Positions 9,162 to 19,050 of a stretch of DNA of 64,000 nucleotides are shown in pieces. The stretch spans positions 2,744,342 through 2,808,341 of the forward strand of contig NZ_CP117811.1 of the NCBI RefSeq assembly GCF_028728065.1, given 5' to 3'. The notes below the pieces were generated by a model. The model was given only the letters and a program-made list of their open reading frames with translations. It did no database searches and was not told where the DNA came from. Position numbers and translations under genes: made by a program. This DNA comes from Lentisphaera profundi (lineage in GTDB: Bacteria > Verrucomicrobiota > Lentisphaeria > Lentisphaerales > Lentisphaeraceae). The number at the start of each line of letters is the position of its first letter. Position 1 is the stretch's first letter.

Positions 9162-10079
9162 TTACTTGCCTATGGGAGTATCATCACACTTCAAGTCACC
9201 GAGAACGTATTGTAAACCATCGAGATAAAACTGTAGAAAATCGGCGCGTTCATAGGTTTTTTCACTGTGACCTGGAGAGCTAAAGAAGACACGTCCTTTG
9301 CCGTGTTTTTTAATCCATGCCATATAACGAGGCATTTCTTTCACCGAGTCTTTAATTTTGACCAGTTTGCTCGTGTCCATTTCGAGGAGAGGTTTAAAAT
9401 TGAAATCACTATAGGCATTTTTGAGAATATAGGGTTCGTCATCGTAAACGACTTCTTTTCCGCCAAAAGCTTTAAGCATAGGGTGATCTGTTTCAAGAGG
9501 AGTGAGGTGAACAGTTTGGAACTTGGGATGATAATGAAAGCTACCACCAGTCATTTTACTGATTCGTTGCGAATTGTTTAGCATATTAATCGCGCCATGA
9601 AGTACCATGAGTCCTTTGCCGTCGTCAACAAAATCTAGAAGGTTTTGTTCTAATTGGAGTGCCATGGCATCTCTTTCTTCATCACTGAGTTTAGTGAATT
9701 TATTTCCATATTGATTTTTCTTATTAATTAGGACATCGCGAAAAAGGTTTCGCTCTTTGGATACGGAGCAATTATTATTGAGGACGATGGCATCAAAATC
9801 TTTTAGAGAATCCTTTTTAAAGACGGATATATCGGAACTAATAGTGAGATCAAAGGCGGCTGTTTTATCTGCCATCGATTGCATCATCACATTGACATAA
9901 GGAATGACAGAGTGCTTATAACCAGTGGCTAAAGCGAAGAGTAAAACTTTTCGTTTTGGAGCGTCAATGCTAGCCTTCTGTGGTATCAATGGCTCGACTT
10001 TCGTGAGCCATTTTTGATATTTATCTGGAGCAGAAAATAAACTGAACGAAATGAAGCAGAGGGTGATTAATTTTTTCAT
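9162..10079 (-). CDS. Secreted ThuA-domain protein
   Basis: This 305-residue protein has a signal peptide (MKKLITLCFISFSLFSA). ThuA features are VLLFALATGYKHSVIP near residue 45, FDAIVLNNN, KGLMVLHGAINML and the C-terminal GKGRVFFSSPGHSEKTY. The last block is typical of the ThuA group found beside glycosidases and oxidoreductases in PVC bacteria. Start and stop lie only about 10 bp from the upstream PhoD-like gene, so they probably share a transcript. Confidence 0.85.
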   Translation of the reverse strand: MKKLITLCFISFSLFSAPDKYQKWLTKVEPLIPQKASIDAPKRKVLLFALATGYKHSVIPYVNVMMQSMADKTAAFDLTISSDISVFKKDSLKDFDAIVLNNNCSVSKERNLFRDVLINKKNQYGNKFTKLSDEERDAMALQLEQNLLDFVDDGKGLMVLHGAINMLNNSQRISKMTGGSFHYHPKFQTVHLTPLETDHPMLKAFGGKEVVYDDEPYILKNAYSDFNFKPLLEMDTSKLVKIKDSVKEMPRYMAWIKKHGKGRVFFSSPGHSEKTYERADFLQFYLDGLQYVLGDLKCDDTPIGK

Positions 10080-10088
10080 AGGGCCTCT

Positions 10089-11456
10089 TTAAGGTATGTA
10101 TTGAAGGTTTATTTGATTATTGATTTTTTGTTTACCAGACTTATCATCTTTTAATTCGGCATCATACCAACTTAAAATGGCTTGAGGGGTATTATTTTTA
10201 CGTTCAACTTTCACACTTAAAAAGCCTCCACGTGCATTCAAAAACTCATGCCATTCTGGATCCATTTTTGGATGGCCACCAAACATGTGTTGGCCATTGA
10301 TTGGACCACAACCAAATTCACGAATTTTGTATTTTGGATGAGTAGATGCGTATTGCCAATGACGATCACCACAAATGACGTAGAGATTTTTTTGGCTAGC
10401 AATAAATTTTCGTAGTTCTTCACCCTCGTGAAAAAATCCTGGGTTTGCGTGATTATCATTTTTTCCTTTTTTATCGGGGCCGATAATAGGCCCAGGAGTG
10501 ACGATAAATTTAAAACTAGCATCGGATTCAGCAATAGTTTTTTTGAGCCACGATTTTTGTTTTTCACCGAGAATAGTTTTGCTCGGACCATCAGGCATTT
10601 TATTAATTGAGCGATAATCGCGATTTTCAGTAATCCAAATTTCAATGTCTTTCCCCCAACGAACACGACGATAAGTATGCTCATCAACGGGGACTTGTTC
10701 TTTGAAGATTTCGATACCTTGAGTGAAAGTAAGGTTGCCATAGACGGTGTTGGGATCAGAATCATTAGCTACAGTATCATGATCATCTTTCATAAAAAAC
10801 GAAGGGACTTGCATAGAGAAATCACGGTTGAGTGGCAGTGCAAAAGTATGATTCCACTTACGTCGAGCATCTTCCCTATTTTTGGCGAGGTAGCCTTTAT
10901 CATAATAAAGGATGTCACCCGTATGGATGAAAAAGTCAAAATTGTGCTGGAGCATTTGTTTATAAACAGAGTGACCTTGGCGATGATCTTCAGCCGAGCG
11001 AACTGCTTGGCAAGTGACGATAGCACATTCTACAGATTGAATTTTATCTGCTTTTGGAGCCGTAGTGAAACTACCTTTAATTTTAACTCCATTCTTAGCT
11101 TCAATAAGAATATTATAATGAGTACGAGCTTCTAAATCTTGGAGTTTGAACTGGTGAGTGAAGTCGCGTTTTGTATCGACTTCCACCCATGAGGATTGAT
11201 AAACTTGTTGCTGGTTATTATAGAGTGTGAGGCGAACTTCACCAGCTATCCCCGGAGCCACTTGTGGCGGGCGCATTTTATTTTGTCTAGTGCTATCCTG
11301 TGCAGCAGTAGTGGTGAAGCGTGCGGGGCCATCCGTGAGACGAGTCCAAATAATTGCGGAAGCATCACTTACTTCACCAATTTTCATGCCATTTGCGAAA
11401 TCAGCATCAGCTAATAAACTTTGAGTAAAAAGTACTATAAGGAAAACTATACGCAT
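10089..11456 (-). CDS. PhoD-like secreted phosphatase/phosphodiesterase
   Basis: This 455-residue protein has a signal peptide (MRIVFLIVLFTQSLLADA). An N-terminal Fn3-like domain (residues about 20-130, including SDASAIIWTRLTDG) is followed by a metallophosphoesterase domain with PhoD-type metal ligands: IHTGDILYYD, FFMKDDHDT, NRDYRS and YVICGDRHWQYAS. It probably hydrolyses phosphate mono- or diesters in the periplasm or outside the cell. The family is often induced by phosphate starvation, but no Pho-box was identified here. It is the first gene of a minus-strand run with the ThuA gene. Confidence 0.85.
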   Translation of the reverse strand: MRIVFLIVLFTQSLLADADFANGMKIGEVSDASAIIWTRLTDGPARFTTTAAQDSTRQNKMRPPQVAPGIAGEVRLTLYNNQQQVYQSSWVEVDTKRDFTHQFKLQDLEARTHYNILIEAKNGVKIKGSFTTAPKADKIQSVECAIVTCQAVRSAEDHRQGHSVYKQMLQHNFDFFIHTGDILYYDKGYLAKNREDARRKWNHTFALPLNRDFSMQVPSFFMKDDHDTVANDSDPNTVYGNLTFTQGIEIFKEQVPVDEHTYRRVRWGKDIEIWITENRDYRSINKMPDGPSKTILGEKQKSWLKKTIAESDASFKFIVTPGPIIGPDKKGKNDNHANPGFFHEGEELRKFIASQKNLYVICGDRHWQYASTHPKYKIREFGCGPINGQHMFGGHPKMDPEWHEFLNARGGFLSVKVERKNNTPQAILSWYDAELKDDKSGKQKINNQINLQYIP

Positions 11457-11550
11457 ATAAAAGCCTTTTTTATAATGAAAAATATTTTTTAAAAAGATAA
11501 AAATGAATACTACCTTAAGTAATAATTCTCAATAATAGATGAGAAGGGTA

Positions 11551-13041
11551 TTAGCAATATATTTGATCAATTTGCCTAATTAATAACCTTGTTTTTAACT
11601 TCATTGATGAGTCTATTTTTTCTTTCGCTATACGGAAATAGGCGCTTGATGCCGTGTAAGCTTTATGTATGTTCGAAACATAACAAACAGGCTCAAGTCC
11701 AGTTTTTTGCAATGCAACATGCTCAACATGACCAAACCAAATATCGGGATTGTAACCTAGTGATCTTGCTTCTTTACGCCAATTTTGTACATTCCTGAAC
11801 CCTGCATTGTATGAGGCCAAATAAAAATAGAGGCGATTTTTATCATCGAGATCTTTAAAGTAATTATTACGAATCCAAGCCATATATTTTGCTCCACCCA
11901 TAATGTTTTGATAAGGATCATAAAGGTCATCAACGCCCATATCTTTGGCGGTGCTAGGTAAGAGTTGCATAATGCCTATAGCTCCGGCGTGACTCTTAGC
12001 TTTCGGGTTTAGACTTGATTCTTGGAAGGCTTGCATAGCAAGAAATAACCAATTGAAATCATACTTTTCACCAGCTTCAATAAAGTAGGGTTTGTACTTT
12101 TCTAGTTTACCGAGGTTTGAAAGTAAGCTATAGTCAATCCAGTAGGGTCTTTGATAATAACGTTTAAAGAAAATATTCCCTAGTAGGCTACCCTTTCGGT
12201 TTTTATTAGCAAAAGTATCTAAATGTTTTTTAAGTTGTGGAGAGTCTTTGCGCATGGCCCAAGCAATATTTTTATCTCTACCAATAAAAATTTGCTTGTG
12301 GACTCGGATGTCGGGTAAAACACTTTTCCATAAATCGACAAAAGTATGATCAGCAAAGCTATATTGAAATAAACCAGTGTTAAGCAATTCAAGGACATCA
12401 TCGGTATTGAGTCCTTTCAGCGGGACAAGCTTAATGGGTTTTAAATTTTGTTTTTTTAAATGATTATTGACTTTAATTAAAGAACTTAGATAACTTGAGC
12501 CATCAGCAATAAAAACTTTTTTTCCAGATAGATCCTCTAAAGTTTTGATTTGAGGGGCGGACTTGTGTCGGATAAGTACTTCTGAAATATTACTTAAGTA
12601 GGGAGAGCTAAAATCTACAATTTTTTCACGCTCAGGGGTAATGGTTAGCATAGCAGCTGCTATATCGCCATAGCCTTGCATTAGAGACGGAAGGAGATCA
12701 TTGTGCGCAACAGGAACGTAGACAATTTTAAATTGTGGATTGTTTAGTGATTTGCGTAAACCCTTTTCAAATTCTTCAAACATATCGTGTTCGAAGCCAC
12801 GTGATTTTCCTTGGGCAAGAAAATAATTAGTACGACTTGGGGTCACTAAAACTCGTAGAATTTCTTGTTCTTTTATATGAGACCATTTATTTAACTGAGG
12901 ATTCACATGTGCAATAATTTCATGACTAAAATGGTCTTCAGGCAAAGCATTTTTCTCGGATCCATTAAAAAAAGCAAAGAGTGGAATGATAATTAAAGAT
13001 ATTAGGAAAATTTTAAAGATATTTTTTTTCAAGGCAGGCAT
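11551..13041 (-). CDS. mltF: MltF-like membrane-bound lytic transglycosylase
   Basis: This 496-residue protein has an N-terminal hydrophobic anchor (residues 9-25). A family 3 solute-binding-protein-like domain spans residues about 62-290, with VTPSRTNYFLAQGKSRGFE and GYGDIAAAMLTITPERE. A C-terminal SLT lysozyme-like domain carries the catalytic Glu at E341 in AFQESSLNP, then GAIGIMQLLPSTA. This two-domain order is the MltF architecture. It cleaves peptidoglycan glycan strands, giving 1,6-anhydro products, and the binding domain is thought to sense peptides. It stands alone. Confidence 0.9.
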   Translation of the reverse strand: MPALKKNIFKIFLISLIIIPLFAFFNGSEKNALPEDHFSHEIIAHVNPQLNKWSHIKEQEILRVLVTPSRTNYFLAQGKSRGFEHDMFEEFEKGLRKSLNNPQFKIVYVPVAHNDLLPSLMQGYGDIAAAMLTITPEREKIVDFSSPYLSNISEVLIRHKSAPQIKTLEDLSGKKVFIADGSSYLSSLIKVNNHLKKQNLKPIKLVPLKGLNTDDVLELLNTGLFQYSFADHTFVDLWKSVLPDIRVHKQIFIGRDKNIAWAMRKDSPQLKKHLDTFANKNRKGSLLGNIFFKRYYQRPYWIDYSLLSNLGKLEKYKPYFIEAGEKYDFNWLFLAMQAFQESSLNPKAKSHAGAIGIMQLLPSTAKDMGVDDLYDPYQNIMGGAKYMAWIRNNYFKDLDDKNRLYFYLASYNAGFRNVQNWRKEARSLGYNPDIWFGHVEHVALQKTGLEPVCYVSNIHKAYTASSAYFRIAKEKIDSSMKLKTRLLIRQIDQIYC

Positions 13042-13107
13042 CCTAAAGGATTTTATATAAAGTTAAATTTACCTTAAGGAATTTTTTATGAAAGACATAA
13101 ATGGTAA

Positions 13108-13791
13108 TTAATCAGAAAAAGTAAATTCTTCAGCAAAGCTTATTTGTCCTGCGGGGTTTGGAGTAATCCACTGAGCATTATTATAAAATGAGCTCCAAAT
13201 CATTGTGTTGGCATGACCATCTAACCATAAGTGATTGAGTTTTTTTCCGCTATGACGAACTTCAACTCTTGAACCACGGTCCGTTTTCAGCCAACCTGAT
13301 TCGGTGTCGGTTGTGAGCATAAATGAAGTGGGTTCGTGAATATCACCGGGTTCAATATCACCATAAGATACGCCATCTACTGTTGTTTGAGCATCGCGTA
13401 CCAGTTCCGTATTAAAGGCATGATCACCTTTAAATGAATTTCCGGGTTCGGCTTCTTTAGTCTCAGGGCAGATAAAGGCTTTTTTGTTATGTACATAGAG
13501 GCTATCAATAATGACTTGGCTATGAAGAGGAGAACCGGTATCAGAGTAGCCCGTTATTACGACTTCATCAGTATCATAATATCGGGTGCCACCATAATTA
13601 TTCCGATTAAATTTATCATTATTATCTTCTAAGTACATGTAATAAGAGAGACCATATTGACGGATTTCACTGAGACAATCGGTGGTTCTAGCCGAACCCC
13701 TAGCTTTACCTAAGGCAGGAAGAATCATTGAGACAAGAATACCAATAATGGCGATCACTACCAAAAGTTCTATGAGGGTAAATTTTTTCAT
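13108..13791 (-). CDS. Type II secretion/type IV pilin-like pseudopilin (DUF1559-like)
   Basis: This 227-residue protein has a prepilin leader [20 protein letters not shown]: cleavage is expected before the F, with Glu five residues into the mature protein and a long hydrophobic helix. The next segment, [20 protein letters not shown], and the later H-x-G-rich part with [12 protein letters not shown] are typical of the large pseudopilin-like families of Lentisphaerota and Planctomycetes. It is probably exported and membrane-anchored. Function is unknown, and these families are too expanded to be structural pilins only. Confidence 0.85.
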   Translation of the reverse strand: MKKFTLIELLVVIAIIGILVSMILPALGKARGSARTTDCLSEIRQYGLSYYMYLEDNNDKFNRNNYGGTRYYDTDEVVITGYSDTGSPLHSQVIIDSLYVHNKKAFICPETKEAEPGNSFKGDHAFNTELVRDAQTTVDGVSYGDIEPGDIHEPTSFMLTTDTESGWLKTDRGSRVEVRHSGKKLNHLWLDGHANTMIWSSFYNNAQWITPNPAGQISFAEEFTFSD

Positions 13792-14004
13792 TGTTGATTC
13801 CTAGTCTCTTTAAATATATATCTCAAACTCTTAAACAAAGAATAGGAGCAGACAGATGTTTTTGACAGCAGTCAAAGTAAAACATTAGCAATCAGTATTT
13901 TAGCTTTATTTATAAGAATCATAAAAAAGTGCTTTTTTGAAGTTAGAAGGGAGCCATAGTAAACGTATTGAGGGCAATAGCATAATAAATGAATCGGAGA
14001 AAAT

Positions 14005-15699
14005 ATGAAAAAATTAGCTTTTAGTTTTTTAGCCTTAGCGGGTATTTCTATGAATGCTGATGTCAGAATGACAACTTTATTTAGCGATAATATGATTTTA
14101 CAGCAGGAGACATCTAATGCAGTATGGGGTTTTGCTGATGCAGGCGAAAAAGTTTCCGTTAAAGCCAGTTGGGGAGCGAAAGCAAACACGGAAGCCAATG
14201 CAGAAGGAAAGTGGAAAGTTATCTTAGCCACACCTTCCTATGGAACGGGGCATAGCTTGAGCATTTCAGGCAATAATAAAATTGAAATAAAAAATGTGGC
14301 TATTGGAGAAGTTTGGCTTTGTGCCGGGCAGTCGAATATGGGCTGGTCTGTGGGCTCGAGCTTTGGCGGAGAAGAAGAAGCCGCATCAGCAGATTTATCT
14401 AATTATAGAATTTTTAAATCAGCAAGGGAGCATTGGCACGAGCCTTTAGATGAAGCGAGAGATAAAATGGCGAGCTGGAAACCATGTAACACGGAATCGG
14501 CATTCGAGACCTCTGCAGTCTCCTACTATTTTGGGAAAAAACTTCATCAAGAACTCGGTATTCCCGTGGGTATTATTGTTCAGGCTTTTGCAGGAACACC
14601 AATAGAAGGCTGGATGCCAAAAGAGATCCAAATGAATGACTCCCGCACGATTGAGGGAATGAAGCAAATGGAGGAGATGGAAGAGAAACTCAAGAAGAAA
14701 GGGATTAGTAGAGAAAAATCATTAATGACCTTCAATAAAGATTTAGCCGTATACAACAAGCGTGTTGCCGCAGGTGACTTGATGAAGAATAATGTTAAAA
14801 AAATATCTCCCCCGATTATTACGAAGCCATCAGTATTGGGGCATCAATATCCTGCACATATTTTTAATGCCATGATTAATCCTATTCGTCCCTACGGAAT
14901 TAAAGGGGCGATTTGGTATCAAGGAGAACGAAACTCCAAAGATGCGGCTCAGGCCATTAACTATCGCAAGCAGCTGGCGCAGATGATACGTTACTATCGC
15001 TCAAGTTGGCACGAAATGAGTGAAGGCAACACCAATGCTGATTTTCCTTTTCAAATCACTCAATTACCAAGTTGGAACCCTGCGCAAACACTCGCAGTGG
15101 AGGGCCCTGAAGCCGTTTGGTCAATCAATCGCGAAATGATGCGTTTAGTGAGTCAGGATGTAAAAAATACTTATATGGCCGTGTCCATTGATACCGGCGA
15201 TGCGGTTCAATTACACCCCAAAAATAAGAAACCGATTGGTATTCGACATGCCTATTTAGCACTGAAAAATACTTACAAAAAGGATTTTGTTGATTACGGA
15301 CCACGCTATAAAAGCCTCACAATAGATGGCGATAAAATTAAGCTTTCTTTTGATTCAGTAGGCAGTGGCCTGATGGCAGCCAAATCAGGTAAGTTAAATG
15401 CGTTTGCCATTGCAGGTGATGATAAGCAGTGGCATTTTGCGGATGCTAAAATAGTCGGCGAACAAATAGTGCTCAAGTCTGCGAAAGTCGCAAAACCCGT
15501 AGCGGTACGTTATGCATGGGCAATGAATCCTTCTGAACGCAATTTACTTTATAATAAAGAGGGAATTCCCGCATCTCCTTTCAGAACAGATAATTGGCCT
15601 CTATATGATCCAGCGGCGGATGTTATTACCGTATTCAAACCAGGGAAAGCAAAAGAGAAAGCGACTAAAGATTGGGATCGCCCACAAATGACGCAGTAA
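14005..15699 (+). CDS. Sialate O-acetylesterase-like secreted SGNH hydrolase
   Basis: This 564-residue protein has a signal peptide (residues 1-18). SASA family motifs are present: DNMILQQETSNAVWGFADAGE at the N-terminal beta domain (quoted region residues 28-48), GEVWLCAGQSNM with the catalytic Ser at about S110, GIKGAIWYQGERN, and a late block with DTGDAVQLHPKNKKPIG supplying Asp/His. It removes O-acetyl groups from sialic acids or other acetylated sugars outside the cytoplasm. It starts with ATG after GAGAAA. No close same-strand partner precedes it. Confidence 0.88.
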   Translation: MKKLAFSFLALAGISMNADVRMTTLFSDNMILQQETSNAVWGFADAGEKVSVKASWGAKANTEANAEGKWKVILATPSYGTGHSLSISGNNKIEIKNVAIGEVWLCAGQSNMGWSVGSSFGGEEEAASADLSNYRIFKSAREHWHEPLDEARDKMASWKPCNTESAFETSAVSYYFGKKLHQELGIPVGIIVQAFAGTPIEGWMPKEIQMNDSRTIEGMKQMEEMEEKLKKKGISREKSLMTFNKDLAVYNKRVAAGDLMKNNVKKISPPIITKPSVLGHQYPAHIFNAMINPIRPYGIKGAIWYQGERNSKDAAQAINYRKQLAQMIRYYRSSWHEMSEGNTNADFPFQITQLPSWNPAQTLAVEGPEAVWSINREMMRLVSQDVKNTYMAVSIDTGDAVQLHPKNKKPIGIRHAYLALKNTYKKDFVDYGPRYKSLTIDGDKIKLSFDSVGSGLMAAKSGKLNAFAIAGDDKQWHFADAKIVGEQIVLKSAKVAKPVAVRYAWAMNPSERNLLYNKEGIPASPFRTDNWPLYDPAADVITVFKPGKAKEKATKDWDRPQMTQ

Positions 15700-15789
15700 A
15701 AATGCCGTTTTTTCTAATTGTACTCATCACCAGCCATTAAGTCTAGAGAGGAATATTGACAAGTGTTTTGCCAAGGCATAGATTCACCC

Positions 15790-16386
15790 ATGAATGAAAA
15801 AAATGAAACATATGGTACACGAGCAACTTTGTTGCAGCGGATGATTCATGAAAAAGATGAAAAGAGCTGGGAAGATTTTGTACAATATTATCGAGATTTC
15901 ATTTACTTGATCTGTCGAAAAATGGATATGTCTCACCACGATGCAGATGAAGTGGTTCAGCAGGTTTTAATTAAGCTATGGAACCATTTCCCCAATTTCG
16001 AATATGATGAATCCAAACGCTTTCGTAGTTGGTTATGCCGAGTCATTCAAAATACTGGACGTGATTTTTTCCGTAAGCTCAATAGCCAAAGCCGCTTAAA
16101 GGGTAAAGTTCTTGATGAAGAAATGGATAAGCTATCTCTACCAGAAGTGGAAAATATTGCAGAACACGAATGGAATGATTATTTAGCCTCACTTGCGCTA
16201 GAAAATATTAAGCCGCATTTTTCTGATCGTTTGATCGAAATATTTTTGCGTTTAGTTGAAGGCGAAAGCCCGCAAGATTTGGAGCTCGAATACAAACTAA
16301 AACCCAAAGTTATTTACGTTTATAGCAAGCGAATTCGCGACCGTTTGAAAGATGAGCTTCGTCGCTTAAAAGCTGAGTTGGCTTAA
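15790..16386 (+). CDS. ECF-type RNA polymerase sigma factor
   Basis: The protein has about 198 residues. Sigma region 2 (FVQYYRDFIYLICRKMDMS, then DADEVVQQVLIKLW and FRSWLCRVIQNTGRDFF) is clear, and a weaker region 4 lies near the C-terminus (LEYKLKPKVIYVYSKRI). I chose the ATG at 15790 because related proteins begin just before YxTRATLL. A GTG at 15763 with GAGAGG 11 bases upstream is an alternative. Its stop codon overlaps the start of the kinase gene (TAATG), so the two are translationally coupled. Confidence 0.85.
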   Translation: MNEKNETYGTRATLLQRMIHEKDEKSWEDFVQYYRDFIYLICRKMDMSHHDADEVVQQVLIKLWNHFPNFEYDESKRFRSWLCRVIQNTGRDFFRKLNSQSRLKGKVLDEEMDKLSLPEVENIAEHEWNDYLASLALENIKPHFSDRLIEIFLRLVEGESPQDLELEYKLKPKVIYVYSKRIRDRLKDELRRLKAELA

Positions 16387-18344
16387 TGCCTGAGACATCA
16401 AAAAACTATGTGAAAGTTACATCTGGACTAAGTCAGATACTGGACCAAGATGATCCAGAGTTTGAATTCCCGATTAGTACAGAAATGCATTTGCGCGAGG
16501 GGCGCTATACGGCCGGAGATGAAATTGGTCGCGGGGCCATGAAAAAAGTCTTGCTGAGTGATGATAAATTAACGGCAAGAAAAGTCGCTCAAGCTAAGTT
16601 ATTAGATTCTGATAATCAAAGTAAAACCGAATCATTTTTTCGTGAGGCGCGCATAACTGCGCAATTACAGCACCCCAACATTGTTCCCGTTTATGATGCG
16701 GGTTATGATCGAGAAGGTAAAGCTTTTTTCACCATGAAACCGGTGGGTAAAACTACTTTAAAGAGCTATCTCAAAAACCGAGATGTCAACAAAAATAATT
16801 ATCAGCAAGATATTGATTTATTTATTAAAATATGTCATGCCATTGCCTATGCGCATTCCAAAGACATTGTTCATTTAGATTTAAAACCTGAGAATATTTA
16901 CTTGGGAGAATTTGCGGAAGTCTTAGTAGGAGATTGGGGCTTAGCTCGTTCTTCGAATGATGATTGTCTAAGTGAAGAATTAATTCTCGCAGATATCCAT
17001 AGTGAGCATACTCAGCATGATGTATTGAAAGGCACCCCCGGATATATGGCGCCGGAGCAAATTGAAAAGAAACGCGGCAAACGAGATCACTTATGCGATG
17101 TTTATTCCTTGGGAGCTATATTATATGAAATAGTTTGTGGTCGTGGAGCGAATACTTCTGGTAACGTGAAAGGGCTTCTTCAAGGTACATTATCCGGAGA
17201 CAGAAAAGCTCCTAGAGAGATTAATGAAAGTCTGCCCTTGAGTTTAGAGTCAGTCGTTCTAAAAGCATTAGAAACAGAAAGAGAGAAACGCTACCCAAGT
17301 GTACAGTGTTTAATTGAAGACCTTAAGAAATTCCAAGGGGGCTATATAACTTCTGCAGAAGAGAGAAATGTAATAAAATCATTTGTTTATCTCCTTAAAA
17401 GACATCAATCACTCAGTGTTCTGATTTTTTTACTGTTAAGCTCATCAATCATTTTTTCTTGTTTTTTGTATTGGGAAAAACAAAAAGCAGAAGCACAGAG
17501 TCTTATAGCGATAGAGCAAAAAAATCGAGCTGAAAAAGCTTTTGAAAAACAAGCGATGGAGCAAGCTCAACGCGAAGCAATAAGTAAAGCGGCGAGTCCT
17601 CGCTTGGTGAATGTGGCGCGTACCGATTTGGTGAAATACGATTATGATTCCGCATTAGCCAATGCTCGCCTTGCAGTCCTTTGGGACCCTGATAACAATG
17701 ATGCAAAGCGTTATTTAGCGAGAATATTGCTAATCACGCAAGGCTTCAATGAAGCTAATGCGCTCTTTAAAAAAATTGACTACAAATCAATTCAGAGAAA
17801 AAAAACAATAGCTATTAGCGCCCGCTATGCGGCGATAAACAAAGCGGATGATACGGCCTTAACTGTATCAGAACTCAAAAAATACCTCAAGGATTCAAGT
17901 AGTATGTTTGTTATTCCAATCAAGGCTAACGAAGCTTTGAGATTTTTGGTTCACATAGCGAATTACGCTTACGGCTTACCTCAGTATTCCCTTGATGAGA
18001 AAATGGAAATCGCAAGTTTAGCCCTAGAACTAACAAACCCAGTAAAGGGTGAAATTAAATACAGCATATTTGAATCACAAGTAGATTTAGATTTTTCAGG
18101 TAATAAGAAAATATATGGCTTAGAGGCACTTCATAATTTACCCATTCGCAGACTTAACATATCCAATAGCTCAATAAAAAGTCTCGATTCTTTAATGGAT
18201 TCCTCTGTCAAAGAATTGGATATGCGTGGCTGCTCTATTCAAGGTTATTCGATCCGTCTTTTAAATAATTTAGAAAAAGTTTTCTTAAGTCCTAAGCAGA
18301 ATATAAACTTGAGTGCTAATGGCGTACAAATTATTAGAAAATAA
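16386..18344 (+). CDS. Membrane-anchored serine/threonine protein kinase
   Basis: The protein has 652 residues. A Hanks-type kinase domain spans about residues 40-315: glycine loop IGRGAMKKV, probable ATP-binding Lys in VAQAKLL, helix-C Glu in FFREARIT, catalytic loop HLDLKPEN (Asp165), DWG in place of DFG at 183-185, and GTPGYMAPEQ. A transmembrane helix is at about 343-361, followed by an Ala/Glu-rich coiled coil, TPR-like helices (440-560), and a leucine-rich segment (580-640). It is coupled to the upstream sigma gene and probably controls that sigma factor or a shared envelope response. Confidence 0.88.
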   Translation: MPETSKNYVKVTSGLSQILDQDDPEFEFPISTEMHLREGRYTAGDEIGRGAMKKVLLSDDKLTARKVAQAKLLDSDNQSKTESFFREARITAQLQHPNIVPVYDAGYDREGKAFFTMKPVGKTTLKSYLKNRDVNKNNYQQDIDLFIKICHAIAYAHSKDIVHLDLKPENIYLGEFAEVLVGDWGLARSSNDDCLSEELILADIHSEHTQHDVLKGTPGYMAPEQIEKKRGKRDHLCDVYSLGAILYEIVCGRGANTSGNVKGLLQGTLSGDRKAPREINESLPLSLESVVLKALETEREKRYPSVQCLIEDLKKFQGGYITSAEERNVIKSFVYLLKRHQSLSVLIFLLLSSSIIFSCFLYWEKQKAEAQSLIAIEQKNRAEKAFEKQAMEQAQREAISKAASPRLVNVARTDLVKYDYDSALANARLAVLWDPDNNDAKRYLARILLITQGFNEANALFKKIDYKSIQRKKTIAISARYAAINKADDTALTVSELKKYLKDSSSMFVIPIKANEALRFLVHIANYAYGLPQYSLDEKMEIASLALELTNPVKGEIKYSIFESQVDLDFSGNKKIYGLEALHNLPIRRLNISNSSIKSLDSLMDSSVKELDMRGCSIQGYSIRLLNNLEKVFLSPKQNINLSANGVQIIRK

Positions 18345-18411
18345 GTGAGAGTCTTGTTGCAGTGTAATTCAGAATGGCATAAGTTCTTGATTAAATTAAC
18401 TTGAGATTTGA

Positions 18412-19050
18412 ATGAAAATTGATCTACGTAACTTAAGCTTTGAACCCAAGAATAAGTCTGTCTTTACAGGCTTGAATTATTGTTTTGAATCAGGAATAAA
18501 ATATTTGATTCAAGGGGCTTCGGGCTGCGGAAAATCATCTCTTCTACGTTTTATCTCATCATTAGATGATGCATCCTCAGGAGAAATTCTTATTAATGAT
18601 CATAAAATTGATGATTATTGCGAATATCGCAAAAACTGCCAATGGCTTAGCCAGACGCCCCATATTTATAATTTATCGGTAAAAGAAAATTTAGAAATGG
18701 CACTCAATTATCACCAAATGGATCCCCCAAATACTGAAGACTTAACTTGCTTAATTAAACAACTCTTTCCAGAAGGCCTCGACTTAGATACGAATGCGAT
18801 GGCATTATCTGGTGGCCAGAAGCATCGTCTTGCTCTATTAAGAGCTATTTTGCTACAACCGCAAGCACTTTTATGCGATGAAATCAGTGCGGGTTTAGAT
18901 GAATTAAGTCGAAAGCTTAGTGAAGAATTTATTTTTAGGTACTGTGAAAAAATGACTGTGATTTTTGTGAGTCATATCAAGGAAAGTTTTGCGGGAAAAA
19001 TGAACATCACGACACTGAATATGACTTCAAAGGAGCTGCGAGAAATATGA
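18412..19050 (+). CDS. fetA: ABC transporter ATP-binding protein, FetA/YbbL-like
   Basis: This 212-residue single ATPase domain has Walker A GASGCGKSS at about residues 35-43, a signature ALSGGQKHRLALLRA, Walker B ALLCDEISAGLD and an H-loop VSHIKE. It overlaps the next gene, a FetB-like permease, by 4 bases. That pairing is the basis for the name. FetAB exports iron under oxidative stress in Escherichia coli, but substrate in this organism is inferred from family. Confidence 0.82.
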   Translation: MKIDLRNLSFEPKNKSVFTGLNYCFESGIKYLIQGASGCGKSSLLRFISSLDDASSGEILINDHKIDDYCEYRKNCQWLSQTPHIYNLSVKENLEMALNYHQMDPPNTEDLTCLIKQLFPEGLDLDTNAMALSGGQKHRLALLRAILLQPQALLCDEISAGLDELSRKLSEEFIFRYCEKMTVIFVSHIKESFAGKMNITTLNMTSKELREI

